From Scortum barcoo (Eukaryota > Chordata > Actinopteri > Centrarchiformes > Terapontidae), in NCBI GenBank assembly GCA_023238725.1, contig CM041534.1, positions 21,574,303 through 21,638,302 of the forward strand: a stretch of 64,000 bases of DNA, given 5' to 3'. The position numbers were made by a program, and so were the translations under genes. The notes under the pieces are model-generated. The model made no database searches, was not told the DNA's origin, and saw nothing but the letters and a program-made list of their open reading frames with translations. Positions 21,501-32,600 of this stretch are shown piece by piece. Every line of letters begins with the position of its first letter. Within the stretch, counting starts at the first letter, position 1.

Positions 21501-22940
21501 AAGAGAGAAAAGAAGTCGGGCCTACAGAGTGCTCTGAATAGGTTCACAGAGATAAAAAAAACATGGATTTTAAAATCTGGAGCAGAGGCTGATGTAAGGA
21601 GACCTCTTTTTTCTGAGTTGACACAAAGATTTATTAAAGGAAATGCAGTTTTTAGTTTATGTCATATTCATATAATACCATAACGAATGATATGTCAATT
21701 AAGAACCCTTTTAATCAGCAGCATATCTTAATTAAACTGCACATGTAAAAGATGTTTTTGCTCTTGAGGCGACAAACTTGTAGTGCCCCAAACGATGCCA
21801 CTGGCCTTTCTCTGGGAAACCATATTTCTCCCCTGCCTTTTATTTAATTAATTAATCTTAAAGGAAAAAAGACAAATGTTTCATTAGGATCTGGACAGCC
21901 AGAGGTAAAACAGCCTGAACAATAGTAAGTCTGACAATGAGTACCGGAACAGGATTATTGGTGGATTGGTGCAGTGGTTAACCCATGTTATCAGTTATGT
22001 CTAATTACTGGCCATTATCTAAGCATTATATAAGTAGACAGTATTGGGAGCTTTTCTGTTTCCTCCGTCTCCATCCAGGTGTGTTCTTCGCGGTGTGCAT
22101 GGCTCTGCTGATGCTCAGCTTGATCAAGTCAATACTGGTGGTGAAGCTGCTCCACCACAGTGAGAAGGAGGTCAGGCAGATGTCGGTGTCGGCCTGCCTG
22201 CTGGACAGGTATGGCTCCGCTGGGCAGGATTTCACTGAGAGCGCGTTAACCTCCATCAAAACCCTCGACTTCATCAACCCATCCGGAGGTAAGCTGCAAG
22301 CTCGCAGGCTGAGACTGTCCGAAAGTCCTTCTGATGGGTGACACCCGGAGTGTGATTTTGCTTAACGCCTCATTGAATAAAAAGGTCTGTTTGCAAAGAA
22401 TGGGTGAGAAACATGGATTAAAAAGGAAGACAAGGCCCTTTTTGTTAGTGCAGTAAAATTTACACAATGCGAATGAAAATCAGGAGTGTTCCCCCTTCAT
22501 TTATTTTCTACTAGGAAAAGATTTCAAACCTTATACCTAACCTAATAACCTTTCAAGGTATCAAGGTAAAATAATGCAACACAGACTTGAATTGTTTTTG
22601 AATCTTTCAGAGAACCTGTATACATCCATAGTAATTGTTCACATTTTAAACCATATTCCTTGATCTCTCCATAGATTTTGAGCTCGAGCCATCGCTTGAG
22701 GAGGATCTTCTGTCCCTGAACGAGATCCAGGAAGCTCCTTCGGGGCTGGAGTGGCTTCTCCAGGAGCTGGCCTCCCTCCGACTGGCCTTATGCCAGGAGG
22801 ACACCGAGTCTTCGGCTCAGGCTGACTGGCTGGCCCTCTGCTCGAAGCTCGACCGCTTTCTGTTCCGCTTTTACCTGTTTGTGCTGGTCCTGTACACCAG
22901 CACTCTGCTGCTGCTCTGGGCCAGCTGGAGCTTCGCCTGA
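15491..22940 (+). CDS. htr3b: 5-hydroxytryptamine receptor 3B-like subunit, complete, 9 exons, 455 aa
   Basis: Cys-loop ligand-gated cation channel subunit. Exons: 15491-15524, 16366-16529, 16753-16797, 17083-17192, 18201-18370, 19438-19595, 21000-21210, 22079-22288, 22675-22940. They total 1,368 nt, ending in TGA. Features: short signal peptide (MSLLWLMLLLS), loop-D Trp in IWYRQ, Cys loop Cys150-Cys164 spaced by 13 residues, Trp171 in RSWLH (loop B), M1 from about 234, M2 with 9' Leu274, M3 from about 298, a short cytoplasmic loop, and M4 at the C terminus. The B identity comes from GYTVFRVNM in M2, YAFPFD in the Cys loop, YVYVNSSG, absence of the -1' Glu (Thr264), and position next to htr3a. 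B subunits normally need an A partner. N-glycosylation sequons: NWT, NSS. An in-frame stop just upstream of the ATG fixes the start. Confidence 0.88.
15525..16365 (+). other. htr3b intron 1
   Basis: 841 bp, A/T-rich, with an AT dinucleotide run at about 15,921-15,940. No other feature recognised. Confidence 0.55.
16366..16529 (+). CDS. htr3b: htr3b exon 2, N-terminal extracellular domain
   Basis: 164 nt, the standard HTR3 exon-2 length. It contains LRRYDCGVRPVHNWTSLTTV and YIDFILLSVLDV before GTATGT, the first helix and beta-1 of the extracellular domain. Confidence 0.93.
16753..16797 (+). CDS. htr3b: htr3b exon 3, loop D
   Basis: 45 nt, the same size as in htr3a. Reads DGNTQSITTSIWYRQ with the loop-D Trp and Arg, between CACAG and GTAGGT. 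Confidence 0.93.
17083..17192 (+). CDS. htr3b: htr3b exon 4, loop A
   Basis: 110 nt. VWTDEFLVWDPEEFDGINEI, then AIWIPDIIVSES. The loop-A motif is SES here instead of the NEF of htr3a, keeping the Glu and losing the Asn. Donor TC|GTAAGA. Confidence 0.94.
17193..18200 (+). other. htr3b intron 4
   Basis: 1.0 kb of non-coding DNA. No repeat family or RNA gene recognised. Confidence 0.55.
18201..18370 (+). CDS. htr3b: htr3b exon 5, Cys loop and loop B
   Basis: 170 nt. VDEGKSPPIPYVYVNSSGSV, then LACSLEMYAFPFDKQNCSLT and FRSWLHS. Contains both Cys-loop cysteines and the loop-B tryptophan. Donor G|GTCTGT. Confidence 0.95.
18655..18860 (+). mobile_element. Possible Penelope-like retroelement remnant (GIY-YIG domain)
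   Basis: Within htr3b intron 5. One frame reads SIQCGEQYIGETIRTL, a stop, then RKLND. The QYIGET core with flanking QC and the RTL/RKLN spacing is what GIY-YIG endonucleases of Penelope-like elements show. About 40 codons later, TDTDWEGF resembles the downstream DWE segment. Stops interrupt the frame, so the copy is dead. Identification is by eye only. Confidence 0.35.
19438..19595 (+). CDS. htr3b: htr3b exon 6, loop C region
   Basis: 158 nt. VKEIDLALWRSAEAIANDKR, then EFMNDGEWELLSIPSRYW and TDYAHIQFN before GTACGT. It is three bases shorter than the htr3a counterpart, in the loop-C turn. Confidence 0.94.
19596..20999 (+). other. htr3b intron 6 with a complex repeat-free stretch
   Basis: 1.4 kb. 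Positions 19,740-20,170 are GC-richer and have no simple repeats, unlike the A/T-rich remainder. They could be a conserved non-coding element. No exon is supported. Confidence 0.4.
21000..21210 (+). CDS. htr3b: htr3b exon 7, M1 and M2 pore helix
   Basis: 211 nt, same length as htr3a exon 7. VLIRRRPLLYVVGLLIPSIF, then GTRIAFKISILLGYTVFRVN. M2 lines the pore; Thr264 replaces the -1' glutamate of A subunits. Confidence 0.95.
21211..22078 (+). other. htr3b intron 7
   Basis: 868 bp non-coding. TTAATTAATTAAT-type motifs occur at about 21,844-21,856. Nothing else recognised. Confidence 0.5.
22079..22288 (+). CDS. htr3b: htr3b exon 8, M3 and start of the cytoplasmic loop
   Basis: 210 nt. GVFFAVCMALLMLSLIKSIL, then VVKLLHHSEKEVRQ. 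M3 is clear; the loop afterwards is poorly conserved. Donor G|GTAAGC. Confidence 0.92.
22289..22674 (+). other. htr3b intron 8
   Basis: 386 bp non-coding between M3 and M4 exons. No feature recognised. Confidence 0.55.
22675..22940 (+). CDS. htr3b: htr3b exon 9, MA helix, M4 and stop
   Basis: 266 nt ending in TGA. The acidic loop leads into the MA stretch (SSAQADWLALCSKLDRFLFR), then hydrophobic M4 and a C-terminal WSFA. Confidence 0.93.
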
Positions 22941-23640
22941 CCACAAAATCAGCGACGTAGTGACTTTATAATATTGTAACTGAAATCACTTCTTATTCTG
23001 TTTTGCCTTATTTACATTACTGTAATTCAGGATGCAGTACTTAAGTTCTCCAGAATGAATATTGCAAGCTTAATAATGCCTAAAAGAGCGGCCATATTTA
23101 GTTTTTTTAATCATAAAATACATTACTTGCCCTCATCTGTTTTATCAGCAATGAGCCACATATCAAAGTGATTGCCGAGATCTGAGAACACGGCAATGTT
23201 TTTTTTTTGTTGTTTTTTTTACAACAAAGTCCGACAAACACGAGTAATCAGAACATCAGACAGGTTGTAAACAAGCTTAGAGTTTATTCAGCGCGGCGCT
23301 CCCTTTTGCATCATTCGCCACGCATCATCGTGCCTCCTCTACAAGGTGATAAATGTCATCCAATCATATTTGCGCGAGTGCTTTAGGCTGCATTTTTAAA
23401 CCGTCCCCATTACTGATTCTCTAATGTCACCGCTGATAGCTCCCTCCGCCACACCAGCTCCATGCTCGTGTCACTGCAACTCTGGTATTATCTCTCTAAG
23501 CTCACATTCATGCATATTTCTGTATCTGATGTTGCACCCCCGAGCATTTGGGGATTAGCTCTCTCTCCTCGCAGCTTGGATTCGTTGAGAGCTCCCTCAA
23601 AGGGTATAACCGTGCAATAAAAAGTTCAGCTCTTTGACAC
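22941..23640 (+). other. Probable htr3b 3' UTR
   Basis: The first clear AATAAA after the stop is at 23,616-23,621, which would give a 3' UTR of about 0.7 kb. The last 350 bases of this stretch are less A/T-rich and complex and could be conserved for regulatory reasons. Confidence 0.4.
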
Positions 23641-25164
23641 AAGAAATCACTTTCTTTAGAGGGTCAACAGAAAGCGAATGCACCTGAAGTGTCTTTAATA
23701 ATCCCTCGTAGCACAGGAAAACTCTACAACAATACAACTATTGATGAAGGTTAATGACGGATAACCTAGCTAACCTTTTTGCACCTGACCTTGTTTTCTC
23801 CCATATAAATTTTTTATTATTTTAATGTTTCTTTCCCCCATCTGACTCCTTGTTAGCGGTGTCATCGTGTTCCCAGATCTCAGTAAAATCTGCCTACAGC
23901 CATTACAAATGATGTATTGATCATGAAGCTGTCTGAAACCTGAACTACCCTTTAAATGTTTTTGGTTACATAATCTCTAGATATTGCACTTTGGCAGAGA
24001 CATTATTTTATCAGGCCTGTTATGTTTTCCCGACAGTGACGATTTACTCTGAGATATAATAATATCAGTATAATAAAGTATAATAAAGCAGCTCTCTCTG
24101 GAGAAAACCCTCGGTGCCCGTGTGATGTTATGATACTGTATTCATTCTTTAATCTCCATCCCACTGCCACAAGATAGATCAATAAAACCCATTCAAACCC
24201 ATTCACTCAGCCGCTGCCTCTCTATTCCCCATTGGGTTCCTAATAGTGATGATGAGAATATCAAAAGTGCGTCATAGAAAACTTGCCAGTGGAAAGATCC
24301 ATATTAATGCAATTTTCACAGTATCTGCAAACCTTTTCTTCGAGTGGCTCCGGTTACACGATGTTATGCAACAGAGCTGAAGATAAATGTTTAGTCGGAG
24401 CTTTGTTACAGTCTGTGTGAGATAACTAATGGCCGTGTATTCACTTCAAGCTCAGTGTTTTCTCTTTGTTGTGAATATGAATGCCGCCGCGAGATGATTC
24501 GATCTGTTCCTTTTAAAGAAAAGCCTTTAAGCTTTTTTTCCTGAAGATAATAAATGACAGAAGTGAAAATAAAAGCCTCATAAAGTCAAACCAAAGAACC
24601 TGCCTGTTCATATTTCTGAAGTATACCGAGTCATGATGAATCAGTCCATCAACAGATCACTATGAACATTTTGATAGACAGCTAAGAGCTATTATTGTAT
24701 TGTAGGAAGCATAGATGACAAAGTAGAATATAAAATATCCATTTACAGTTTTGCAGCTTTTAATTTGTTTTTTAAATAATTTTTTTCATGTGCAGGAATT
24801 TATAATCAGTATTTTATAACCATTTGGGACAAAATTACAGTGAAAAGTGGCAAATGACAGTTCCTCTGTCATGTATCTGTACATTAACTATTATTCAGAC
24901 ACGAATAACTCCAAAGAAAGCATAAAAAGGTGATAAAGTGCAACTTGAAGGCCCCTGACTGTCCCTTTATTTTCAAGGGGCTCTCTGAATAATCAAGGCC
25001 TAACTCGCTTAAATTTGATTTTAGCCGTTCAGATGTTGCATCTTATTTTGATAAAAGACTTTCACAGATTTGATAAAATAAGACTCGTCTGATATGAGTC
25101 TATGTTAGGGAGCACCTTCCTTCATTTTGAATAACAAATGATGATGTAAAATTTACTTTTGGTT

Positions 25165-25590
25165 TATTGGTAACTGTTGTTATTTGTGGGTTGGACCCAA
25201 ATGCAAGAAAGACTGGAGGCTGTGTTGATGTTGGTGATGGAAAGTGCAGTCTCACTGGAAGGATTAGGCAGGTATGCAGGTAGGTACATGAACACACAAA
25301 GGTGAGACAAGACAGCACTGAAACTCAGATGAACTGAAACAGAACAAATAAAGGGGACTGATATAAATAGTGTGGTTAATGGGGAGGTGGAGACAGGTGA
25401 GAAGGCTAACGGGGAACAGGTGAAACTAATCAGGGCGGAGCAGGTAATCAAACAGGCGGGAAAACACACAGGAAGTAAAGTGTCTGACATGTGAGGAGAG
25501 GTAAGTATACAAAATAAAACAGGAAATATGCAGAACTAAATAAAACAAACAAACTGCCCAAACTTTTACCCACTGTTAACACCCAGAGAC
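25165..25590. repeat. Degraded dispersed repeat of teleost type
   Basis: Contains the phrase GGGTTGGACCCAAATGCAAG followed by a long GGTGAGACAAGACAGC / GACAGGTGAGAAGGCTAACG / AACAGGTGAAACTAATCAGG style purine-rich body and a GTTAACACCC end. I recognise this wording from non-autonomous fish elements but cannot name the family. Confidence 0.45.
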
Positions 25591-25689
25591 ATCCTGATCA
25601 CGGTAAAATAAGAAAATCCAGGCAGCATCTCTGCTGATAAAGAAACTACCACGCACTTCTAGAGGGTAATAAGCGATAATTTAGAGGAA

Positions 25690-26010
25690 TTATGTTTGTT
25701 TGAGTCAATACATATTTTTTTGTCAGCTCAGAAAAGAAAATGTAATCCTCCAGTTTATTATCTATATATGTGTTTTGTCACTGTGGAAAAGGATGACTGG
25801 CCTGCACAGAGCTCTGACTTCATCCCCGCTCTGACCACTGACATCAGTGTTGGACCTCTCAAATGCTCTGGTGTCTGTGATCAGAAAATCACTGCAGCCA
25901 AGTTATAAAATCTTGCATATTAATGTTAAGGTTTTATAAATACATGGTAAACTGTGAAACTGGTAATATGTTCAGGTGTCTACATACTTTTGGCCACATT
26001 GTATATTAGA
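25690..26010 (+). mobile_element. Tc1/mariner-type transposon remnant
   Basis: Carries decayed transposase 3' sequence. KDDWPAQSSDFIPAL corresponds to the conserved W-PAQSPDLNPIE region around the second catalytic Asp, then CAGTGTTGGACCTCTCAAATGCTCT and GCAGCCAAGTTATAA. The end is the typical terminal phrase CAGGTGTCTACATACTTTTGGCCACATTGTA. Frames are broken and the 5' half is missing, so it cannot transpose. Confidence 0.75.
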
Positions 26011-26617
26011 AGAGTTTGATTTCAATGGATTTCAATATGAATTTTGCAATATTGATGCATTTGCAATCATAAAAATATGTTTTTTCTTCAAATTATATGA
26101 AATATAAGGCAGTTGGCAAATGAAATTCAATTAGATTAATTGACTTAGCTCTTAGTTCTCAACATAAAGAGAGGCGAGTAAAACAGACAACTACGGCCAC
26201 TGCAGGTTTTGCGTGATAAAGGACATTACATGCTGAAACTCTGCTGACAGCAAATGACTTGCCTAATAGCCTCTTAATTGTTTAAATCACTGTAACACAC
26301 TGGCCTGGTGTTGGCGTATTACTTAATTAAATGATTACTCAGACATGACATACGATCCGGTCACTGGCTTTTATTCCTGCAGCTCCTCCAGCTTCATTTA
26401 TCTTGCTGAGCTGCGACTTTATTGAACGAGGAGGAGTGGCGTCAGCGCAGATGGATACACCCTCGCGAGCTGAGTGACACTAACAAGGTTTTGATAGTGG
26501 ATGAGAGTGAAGTGATGGATATAGTGGATGGATACGGAGGATGTGGGTGTCAGGCGTCCCGAGGCCTTTCAGCAGAGCTCCCACAGCAGGAGGAGAAAAC
26601 ACAGGTGAACGGGCACC

Positions 26618-26687
26618 ATGAGGCTCTCATCTGCGTGGACGACACTAATTTTCCTTCTTATTCAAGGAGCATCACAAGCCTGCACAG
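26618..26687 (+). CDS. htr3a: htr3a exon 1, signal peptide
   Basis: MRLSSAWTTLIFLLIQGASQ and on to ACT, a classic signal sequence with Ala-x-Ala-like end. Donor G|GTACAG, phase 1. The overlapping longer frame in the same region is not conserved. Confidence 0.85.
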
Positions 26688-29600
26688 GTACAGAAACACT
26701 TTTTTAAACACTTGATCATACGCTCTTAAATATTTAATACCTGAGCTTGAAATACCTGCAGAATTTGTGTCTTACACCTAAATGATGAGTCATTATGTGC
26801 ATTATTCTGCCAAAGTCTTTCAATTTATGGTTCATTTTATGGTTTGTTGATTTTATTATGGTTTATTGGTTTATTTAGGATAATTTGAGTCATTATAATA
26901 TGGTTGTATATAACCTTGTAGTATTTATAAGTTTACCAGTAGGATCATTCAGAGTGGCATAAAGAAGAGCTAAAGAAGAAAACAGTTAAATAAAACGTCA
27001 CTGACAAGAGAAAATTTATCATAATAGACTATACATCTTTTTTGGGTTGTTTTTTGGTGTAATTGTAAATAATATATTAAAATAGAGTTATTTGGTCAGA
27101 GTTGTAACTTATCATTGTGGCTTCAAAATACAGATGTTGAATTTTCTGGTTTAATTTGTGTATTCCCATTTATAAAGAAATGTATGTAAAACAGACCAAA
27201 ATAGATAGAATGAATAGTAAAAACAGTAATCAAATAAAGTTAGTGACATGAAATATGTACATGCCTTTGCATAGAAATTTCAAAAGTTACTTTAGCATAC
27301 TGTAGCACATTACATTTTTTTAAATGACATTAATTTCAAAATGAATCCTAATTTGAAGCCCTTTAGATATTTATGTGTTTTTCTCTGATAATTTAATTGC
27401 TGATAATCATTTTATTCGCAATTGCTTTAAACAGTATTTACATTAAACAAGCTTTTTAATGAGCCATATCCTATTAAGAAACAAAGAAGCTATTTATTCC
27501 ATTGAAGATTGCATTTCAAATAATGTGTGTTGTATTAACTTACACATAGGCCTGATGATAAATAAGTATATTAAAATGTACTCAACAGCTTTTTTTATTG
27601 ACTTGTTTTTAAAGTATGTATTTTCCAAGAGATGAAAACTGTAGTGTTGACTTGAGAAAATGAGAATCTGAATATTTTTGTACATTTTCAGTGAAGAAGC
27701 TGGGCAGCAACACGGGAAGATTTGCCAATGCCACATTAGTGCGGCTATCAGAGTTTTTGAGCGCCGGATATAAGAAGGGAGTGAGACCGGTGAAAGATTG
27801 GAGGACGTCCACCATAGTGGCCATAGACCTCATGGTTTACTCCATCCTCAATGTGGTGAGTTATGATGCATCCAGACCTGCTAACAGTGAACTCCTAATG
27901 TATGAAGTGTTATTTTTATCATCTTCTATGTGTGTCCAGACATTTTTAATTATTGTTTTATGTTTTATATGTCATCTGCACAATTATCTATATTACACAT
28001 ACAAACACTTTGGTTTATTCCTCAGTTTTAGGAGTCACAGTTCAGGGCAAAATAACGGATATGTTTCTTTTTATTTATTTTGAACACAGTGGTACAAGTG
28101 TCAAGACAGGCAAAATACTCTGTCTGGGGACTGAGGTGGCATTTTGGCCAGCAGCAGCTTTTGTTTACTGCTTCCAACATAAAAATAAGGAACATTTCTG
28201 TATTACACTGTAGAGACGCTGAAGAAACAGTGTCCCAAATGGCAAAATAAATGGAATGATATCAAATAAAACTTGAGCATTAGGAGATGTGTTTCAATTG
28301 GAGCGACGTCGACACACTTTTCTTGTCTCATATAAAGAAAATTTAAAAAGAACACAGGCCGGCCTTTTCTTTACGTTCGTGAAAGAGTGACACGGCGATG
28401 AGCTGCTGTGCGAACCTCAGCACGTTGCTAACGATGTACGGCTGAAAGCTTTACAGACTCGTGTGAATGCATCTACATACGTCTGCGTGCACCGGACCAT
28501 ATGCAAACCTCTTTGAGCTTCCACAGGATTATGTTTGATTTGTAGCACTTTAAATTAACCTTGTTTTAATCTGCTATGGTCCTTAAGGTAGAAATTAGCT
28601 GCAGGTTTTTGTAGCGACTGTCCTATACTTGAGTACTACCTTTCCCTAGATTTGCTGTGTGGAAATCTGATTAAACACATGAATTTAGAAATGCACATAG
28701 ACACAAATCTTGAAACAAAGACCCTCCTTAAGACAGCGCCTCAAATAAAGCAACAACCTCAACCGTTTAAGTGGTGCATATTTCCCAGTCACATTTCCAA
28801 TTAGGAGCTCCTGTGTTGGCAAAATGATGTCTTAAAATTGGCTGGAGGAAGCTCAGTCGACCTTTTTCACAGCTCACGTTCTGAGTTGTCACGTTCTAGT
28901 TGGTGTTGCTAATAACATCAACAATGGCTCCTTTCTATTCAAGTGTGTCAGCAACACACATCAGGACCCTGAAAACAAATGCAGCTCAGCAGAGTTTAGC
29001 CATCATTCATTTTATTAGTTCACCCGTGCTTTTTTCCCCTAATGTGTCGTGTCAAAAAAGGCTTTTTGCAAAACAAAACCAGACAACTGTTAGTGGATAA
29101 ATGTACCAATGTCAAAGACCCACAAAGAGGCAACATAGAAATAAAAGATACATCATATTCTTGCTATTTTTGGTGAAAAGTCTGATGTCTTTTTATTTAT
29201 TAACAGGATGAGAAGAACCAAGTTTTGACAACGTATGTGTGGTACAGACAGGTGAGACAAAGATTTATTTTTATTTAATTTATTTAATATACTGTAAATT
29301 GACCCATAGAAACACATCTGCGACACAGCTATTTTTTTTTTTTTTAATGCTAGCAGCTATGTCAGCTATTCAAACAATTTGCCACAACTATAATACCAAA
29401 CTCAGGGTTATTTAGATTTGCATTTACTGCTTTGACAGTTTGGCAGTTTTAATTGTCTGATATTTGTGTATTTTTTTCCTCTTTGAAGACATTTTTACTC
29501 TACAGTATACCTGTATTTTATGTTACGAAGAAAGAAATTCTATATAACACAGATCTATTTGTTATGACCTTTTCATGGTGTTTTGCTCATTCAGCTTCTT

Positions 29601-32600
29601 CCGTTCTTCAATATTTCAGTCGTGGACAGATGAATTCCTGGTCTGGAATCCAGAAGACTTCGACGAAGTCAAACAAGTTTCCATACCGACTGCTAACGTT
29701 TGGGTGCCCGACATCCTCATCAATGAGTTGTAAGAGCCGCTGCTGTTCGTAACATGTTTTCCTGCCTGATTTTTTTTTACCAGGGCTGCGTCTGTTCTCC
29801 TAAAACAAACTAATTTTCTTCTCCGACCTGCAGCGTAGATGTAGGGAAGTCTCCGGACATACCTTACGTCTATGTGACGCACGATGGATTGGTGCGCAAC
29901 TACAAGCCCATCCAGGTGGTCACGGCCTGCACTCTCAACATCTATAACTTCCCCTTTGACGTCCAGAAATGCAGCCTCACCTTCCAGAGCTGGCTACATA
30001 CCAGTAAGACTTTAACTTATTCCACACATTTATAACCTGACAAATGCCTCAAAGTACACATTTTTCTACGTGTAGGGGACGTGTTTGGTTTCCTTAAAAG
30101 GTTATGATTCCTTGGAATAAGATTTAAAACTGCATAAAAACATATCATTGCTGACACTGCTGTAAAATGCAATAGTAATTTTGGGTGAAGCAATGTTAGA
30201 TTTATTTCAACTCCAAAATAAATTGAACCTAATGGCCTTAGAAACAAACAGTCTACTTCAGATGTGGAGAATGCATTATTTGAAAGAGGCTTATATTAGA
30301 GACAGGGCTTTATTTTTCATTTATTTCTGCCAGGTGAATACATTTTAATATTTTAGTTAGAAGCCTCCTTTGTTTCTGATCTGCTCCTGTTTATTTGCCT
30401 TGTTAAAGTTATTCCATTATGCTGTATAAAAGTCTCCTGGGTTTTAATAGACAGAATGGAAGAAAACCTCAAAAGTTTTGAGTGAATTCTTTCTTCAACA
30501 AGAAAACATCCAGTCAATTTTCAAAATAAATCAGAATGTGCAGACTCTCTCTGAAAAATCACATCAAGGCAGAGAATGAAAGAAAGAGCAACGACATGAT
30601 GAGAGTGTGTGTGTTTGTGTGTGTCATGGCCTGCTCCCTGACTCCACAACACTTCAGGTGAATGCATCAGGTTAGTGTTCGAGCCACGGGCCAATCTCTG
30701 ACAACGCTTTCAATTAACCAAACCTGATGAAAACAAACCTAAAGTGTTACATCGTCTTGTACATCAACATAGCCAAACCTCAAGCTTCCACCAACCTAAT
30801 CAATCCTAGTCTTCAGGCAGTTACTGATGGGGGGGTCCTGTACTTATTCATTAGAAACCAGTGGGTTCAGGAAGTCCCCGCTATGGAGTTACCCCTTAGA
30901 AATTCACAGATGTGATCCTGACAATATAGCTCTTCCCACTTTGAGACTGTTACTTAACCTAATGATGGAAACCTCCAGTAACCAAACAAACACATGAACC
31001 CAAAATGCCCAGTGGATTAACACTTACCAGGTGTGACCCAAAAAAAGGACCAGCATCCAAATTTGGATTTAAACATAGGCAAACTAAAACCAAACAAATG
31101 GAAGCCGAGGTAGAGAGAGTGACAGTCATATAGTTTTTCCATCAGAGCAGGTGACCTGAATCTACCTGACGACCCAACTCCACCCATCAGGGCGCCGTGA
31201 GGAGAAGCCTACTCAGAGGGTCATCACAGTGTAATTGCACACTCACAAAATGTACTTAAATTGTAAAACCCAGGATTCATAAAAAAAACCCAAAGTAAAT
31301 AAGATGTCTTTGAGCCAACACTGTTCATCAACTTCTGAGAAAATAAGTCATCTGGGGCAAGAAACACAAGCAGCCAGTAGGAAAAAATGACAGAAACAGT
31401 GAAATGAATTCCCAAACCATTAGCTGCAAACATCCAGCACAGTTTATTCTGCTTTAGCTTTGACCTGTTGTGCTTGTAGTGTACTTTCTCTGAGCACACA
31501 GTGTTATTGTGAGGCATAAAAGATGGAAAAAACAAGTTGTAATAAACCAAAATGACAGCTCCACATTCATTTTCACTATGAATCAACAACCCCAGCGGCT
31601 CTCTTGACGACTCAAATGATCTGCCTTTATGCCACTGTTGATGTACTTCTGTCAAGACGGCGATAAATAATCTCTGCCGTCAGAAAACAACATCAAACTC
31701 CCTCTTCAGATCTTCTCATCAAGACTTGAGTAGAACAGCCGTCGTGTTCTGTGCTTCCGTGAAGCCTCTCCCGCTGTGACATGTGCTCAGAGAGCTGAGC
31801 AATAAGTGAAGGGTAACCTGTTGCCATGGCTGTTTCACGCTGCTCCCGACGTTGTGTTTCGATCTGCAGTTGATGACATCAACATCACCCTGATGCGAAG
31901 CCCCGAGGAGCTCAGGGAGGATAAGAGCGTCTTCATGAACCAGGGAGAGTGGGAGCTGCTCCACATACTGTCCAACTACAAGATCTTCAGTGTGGACAAC
32001 GATGACTATTATGCCGAGATGAAGTTTCATGTGAGTGTTTGAAATGAAGGTTTGGGGATTTTAAAGTTACATGTGTAGAAAGTGCATCCTGTGTCAAAGA
32101 TTTTCCCTTTAGGAGGCATGACAAACACCACAGTGAAACATACTTAAATCTTCCCACTGTACTCAAATGTCACGACAGCTGACCTATTAATAGAGAGAGT
32201 TTAATGTCCAAAATGTGAAGAATTGACGAAGAATGAGCCAACTAAGCTACAGATATGACAACAAATTAGAATATATACGGGAGAGAGATAAATCTATCAT
32301 GCACTTCCACCATAAATTGTGGGGATGGATTTTAGATTGATTTCGGGGTCTTTACTCAAGCTTTACCTCACGAAGGGGAAAGCACTACAATAAAAAAAGA
32401 ACTACTTTAGTTAAATTAAGACCTGTTCACACACCTCTTATCAACACCTGACCCCAGGCGACAATGCAAAAAGAAAATAAGTTTGGAGTTGGAGTAAAGA
32501 TGTAGGTAACCTTTAGCATCAAACAGTTTAGTGGAAACCTAAACCTGTGCTCACCAATTACATCTGGACATTGAATAGTCAGAAACAAGCTAAATTAAAC

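Larger units (their letters stand above)
23641..26617. other. Intergenic spacer between htr3b and htr3a
   Basis: 3.0 kb between tandem receptor genes. It contains a dispersed repeat (25,165-25,590) and a Tc1-type transposon remnant (25,690-26,010). The part from 26,400 to 26,617 would include the htr3a promoter and 5' UTR; no TATA box is evident. Confidence 0.5.

Noticed and set aside
26422..26715. A 97-codon open frame overlapping the htr3a first exon
   Set aside because: The htr3a signal peptide is in another frame with a strong start context and correct splice phase. The longer frame has no recognisable motif.
31224..31655. A 143-codon minus-strand open frame in htr3a intron 5
   Set aside because: No domain, no partner exons, and low-complexity composition; it fits chance in A/T-rich intron DNA.
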